Program-made: the position numbers and the translations under genes
Shown: in pieces, positions 63,804 to 64,000 of the stretch
Layout: each line of letters starts with the position of its first letter
Position numbering within the stretch: position 1 is the stretch's first letter
Notes under the pieces: model-generated
Told to the model about the DNA's origin: nothing
Databases searched by the model: none
Seen by the model: only the letters and a program-made list of their open reading frames with translations
NCBI RefSeq assembly: GCF_030815975.1
Contig: NZ_JAUSXL010000002.1
Location: 2,108,001-2,172,000, forward strand
Direction of reading: 5' to 3'
Source: Variovorax paradoxus
Lineage (GTDB): Bacteria > Pseudomonadota > Gammaproteobacteria > Burkholderiales > Burkholderiaceae_C
DNA length: 64,000 nt

Positions 63804-63830
63804 GCCCGGCGCGCCAATGGCGCGCCGGGC
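63804..63830 (-). terminator. Strong intrinsic terminator, best read on the minus strand
   Basis: A perfect 12-bp GC stem GCCCGGCGCGCC/GGCGCGCCGGGC with loop AAT is flanked on its left by ATGAAAAAAT. On the minus strand the stem is therefore followed by a U-run, the usual terminator form, implying a minus-strand gene ending from the right. Read on the + strand it has the stem but no U-run behind radA. Confidence 0.75.
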
Positions 63831-64000
63831 GATCCTCCCTGTTCCCCGATGTGTGACGTGTCTTGTTGTTGTGCTGGCAACCCCGGTTGCCTCTCCCTGA
63901 ATGAAACCGGCCTGGTCGGCCCGTGCGGCGAAATGTGCCAGCGGGAGCCGGCGCGCGGTGCGCCTTTCGGGGCGAGTACCGTCCTGCGCGCCTGGCGGTA
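63831..64000. other. Right-edge intergenic stretch, no gene recognised
   Basis: The last 170 bp hold no convincing coding frame. A perfect inverted repeat GGCAACC-CC-GGTTGCC lies at 63876-63891. The stretch may include the end of a minus-strand gene or an untranslated region that continues past the window. Confidence 0.5.

Overview
The window reads as a chromosomal segment of a high-GC betaproteobacterium, most likely Comamonadaceae and probably Variovorax or a close relative. The evidence is the codon use, the i-type T6SS with TagJ, PpkA, PppA and TagF, the many Bug/TctC-type solute-binding proteins, and short GC-rich dispersed repeats that I associate with this family. The genus is an inference. 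I see no rRNA, tRNA, CRISPR array, integrase or intact insertion sequence.

Region 1 (1-32916) is a type VI secretion locus entered in mid-operon. On the + strand it holds the end of tagJ, then tssE, tssF, tssG and clpV/tssH, followed by three vgrG genes. After these comes a cargo-handling cassette: a small membrane protein, a DUF2169-pentapeptide fusion, a second pentapeptide protein, a DUF3540 protein and a DUF4150 PAAR-like spike tip. A minus-strand block carries the PP2C phosphatase, the FHA protein and a lipoprotein. Divergent from it run tssJ, tssK, tssL (with an OmpA domain), tssM, tagF and the kinase ppkA. The kinase, phosphatase, FHA protein and TagF are the usual post-translational switch of such systems. 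tssA, tssB, tssC and hcp are not in the window and would be expected to the left. No toxin is recognisable, so the cargo is an open question. The first two vgrG genes share about 1.75 kb that is almost identical and then diverge abruptly at their C-termini.

Region 2 (32909-49280) is mostly core-type chromosome. It has comM with a frameshifted tail, and a nitrogen block of a TorF-type porin, glnK and amtB behind a good -24/-12 (sigma-54) promoter. Next are a gluconolactonase-family gene broken by one base, a LysR regulator, and glcDEF (glycolate oxidase). These are followed by a small secreted protein, a glutathione peroxidase, an EamA exporter, lplT, alr and a membrane protein.

Region 3 (49292-62298) is a 13-kb minus-strand catabolic block. 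The promoter-proximal part (hpaR, hpaG1, hpaG2, a Bug protein, hpaE, a two-subunit LigA/LigB-type extradiol dioxygenase, hpaF, hpaH, hpaI) encodes the homoprotocatechuate meta-cleavage pathway. The distal part (SnoaL-like lipoprotein, IlvD/Edd dehydratase, second Bug protein, class II aldolase, ketopantoate-reductase-like protein) has no pathway I can name. radA follows on the + strand. The block seems to lie between alr and radA, which I recall as neighbours in many betaproteobacteria.

Two dispersed-repeat pairs stand out. One is a 280-bp composite element in inverted orientation at 38.7 kb and 57.6 kb, each copy made of two inverted hairpin-bearing halves. The other is a roughly 98-bp element in inverted orientation at 37.5 kb and 45.9 kb.
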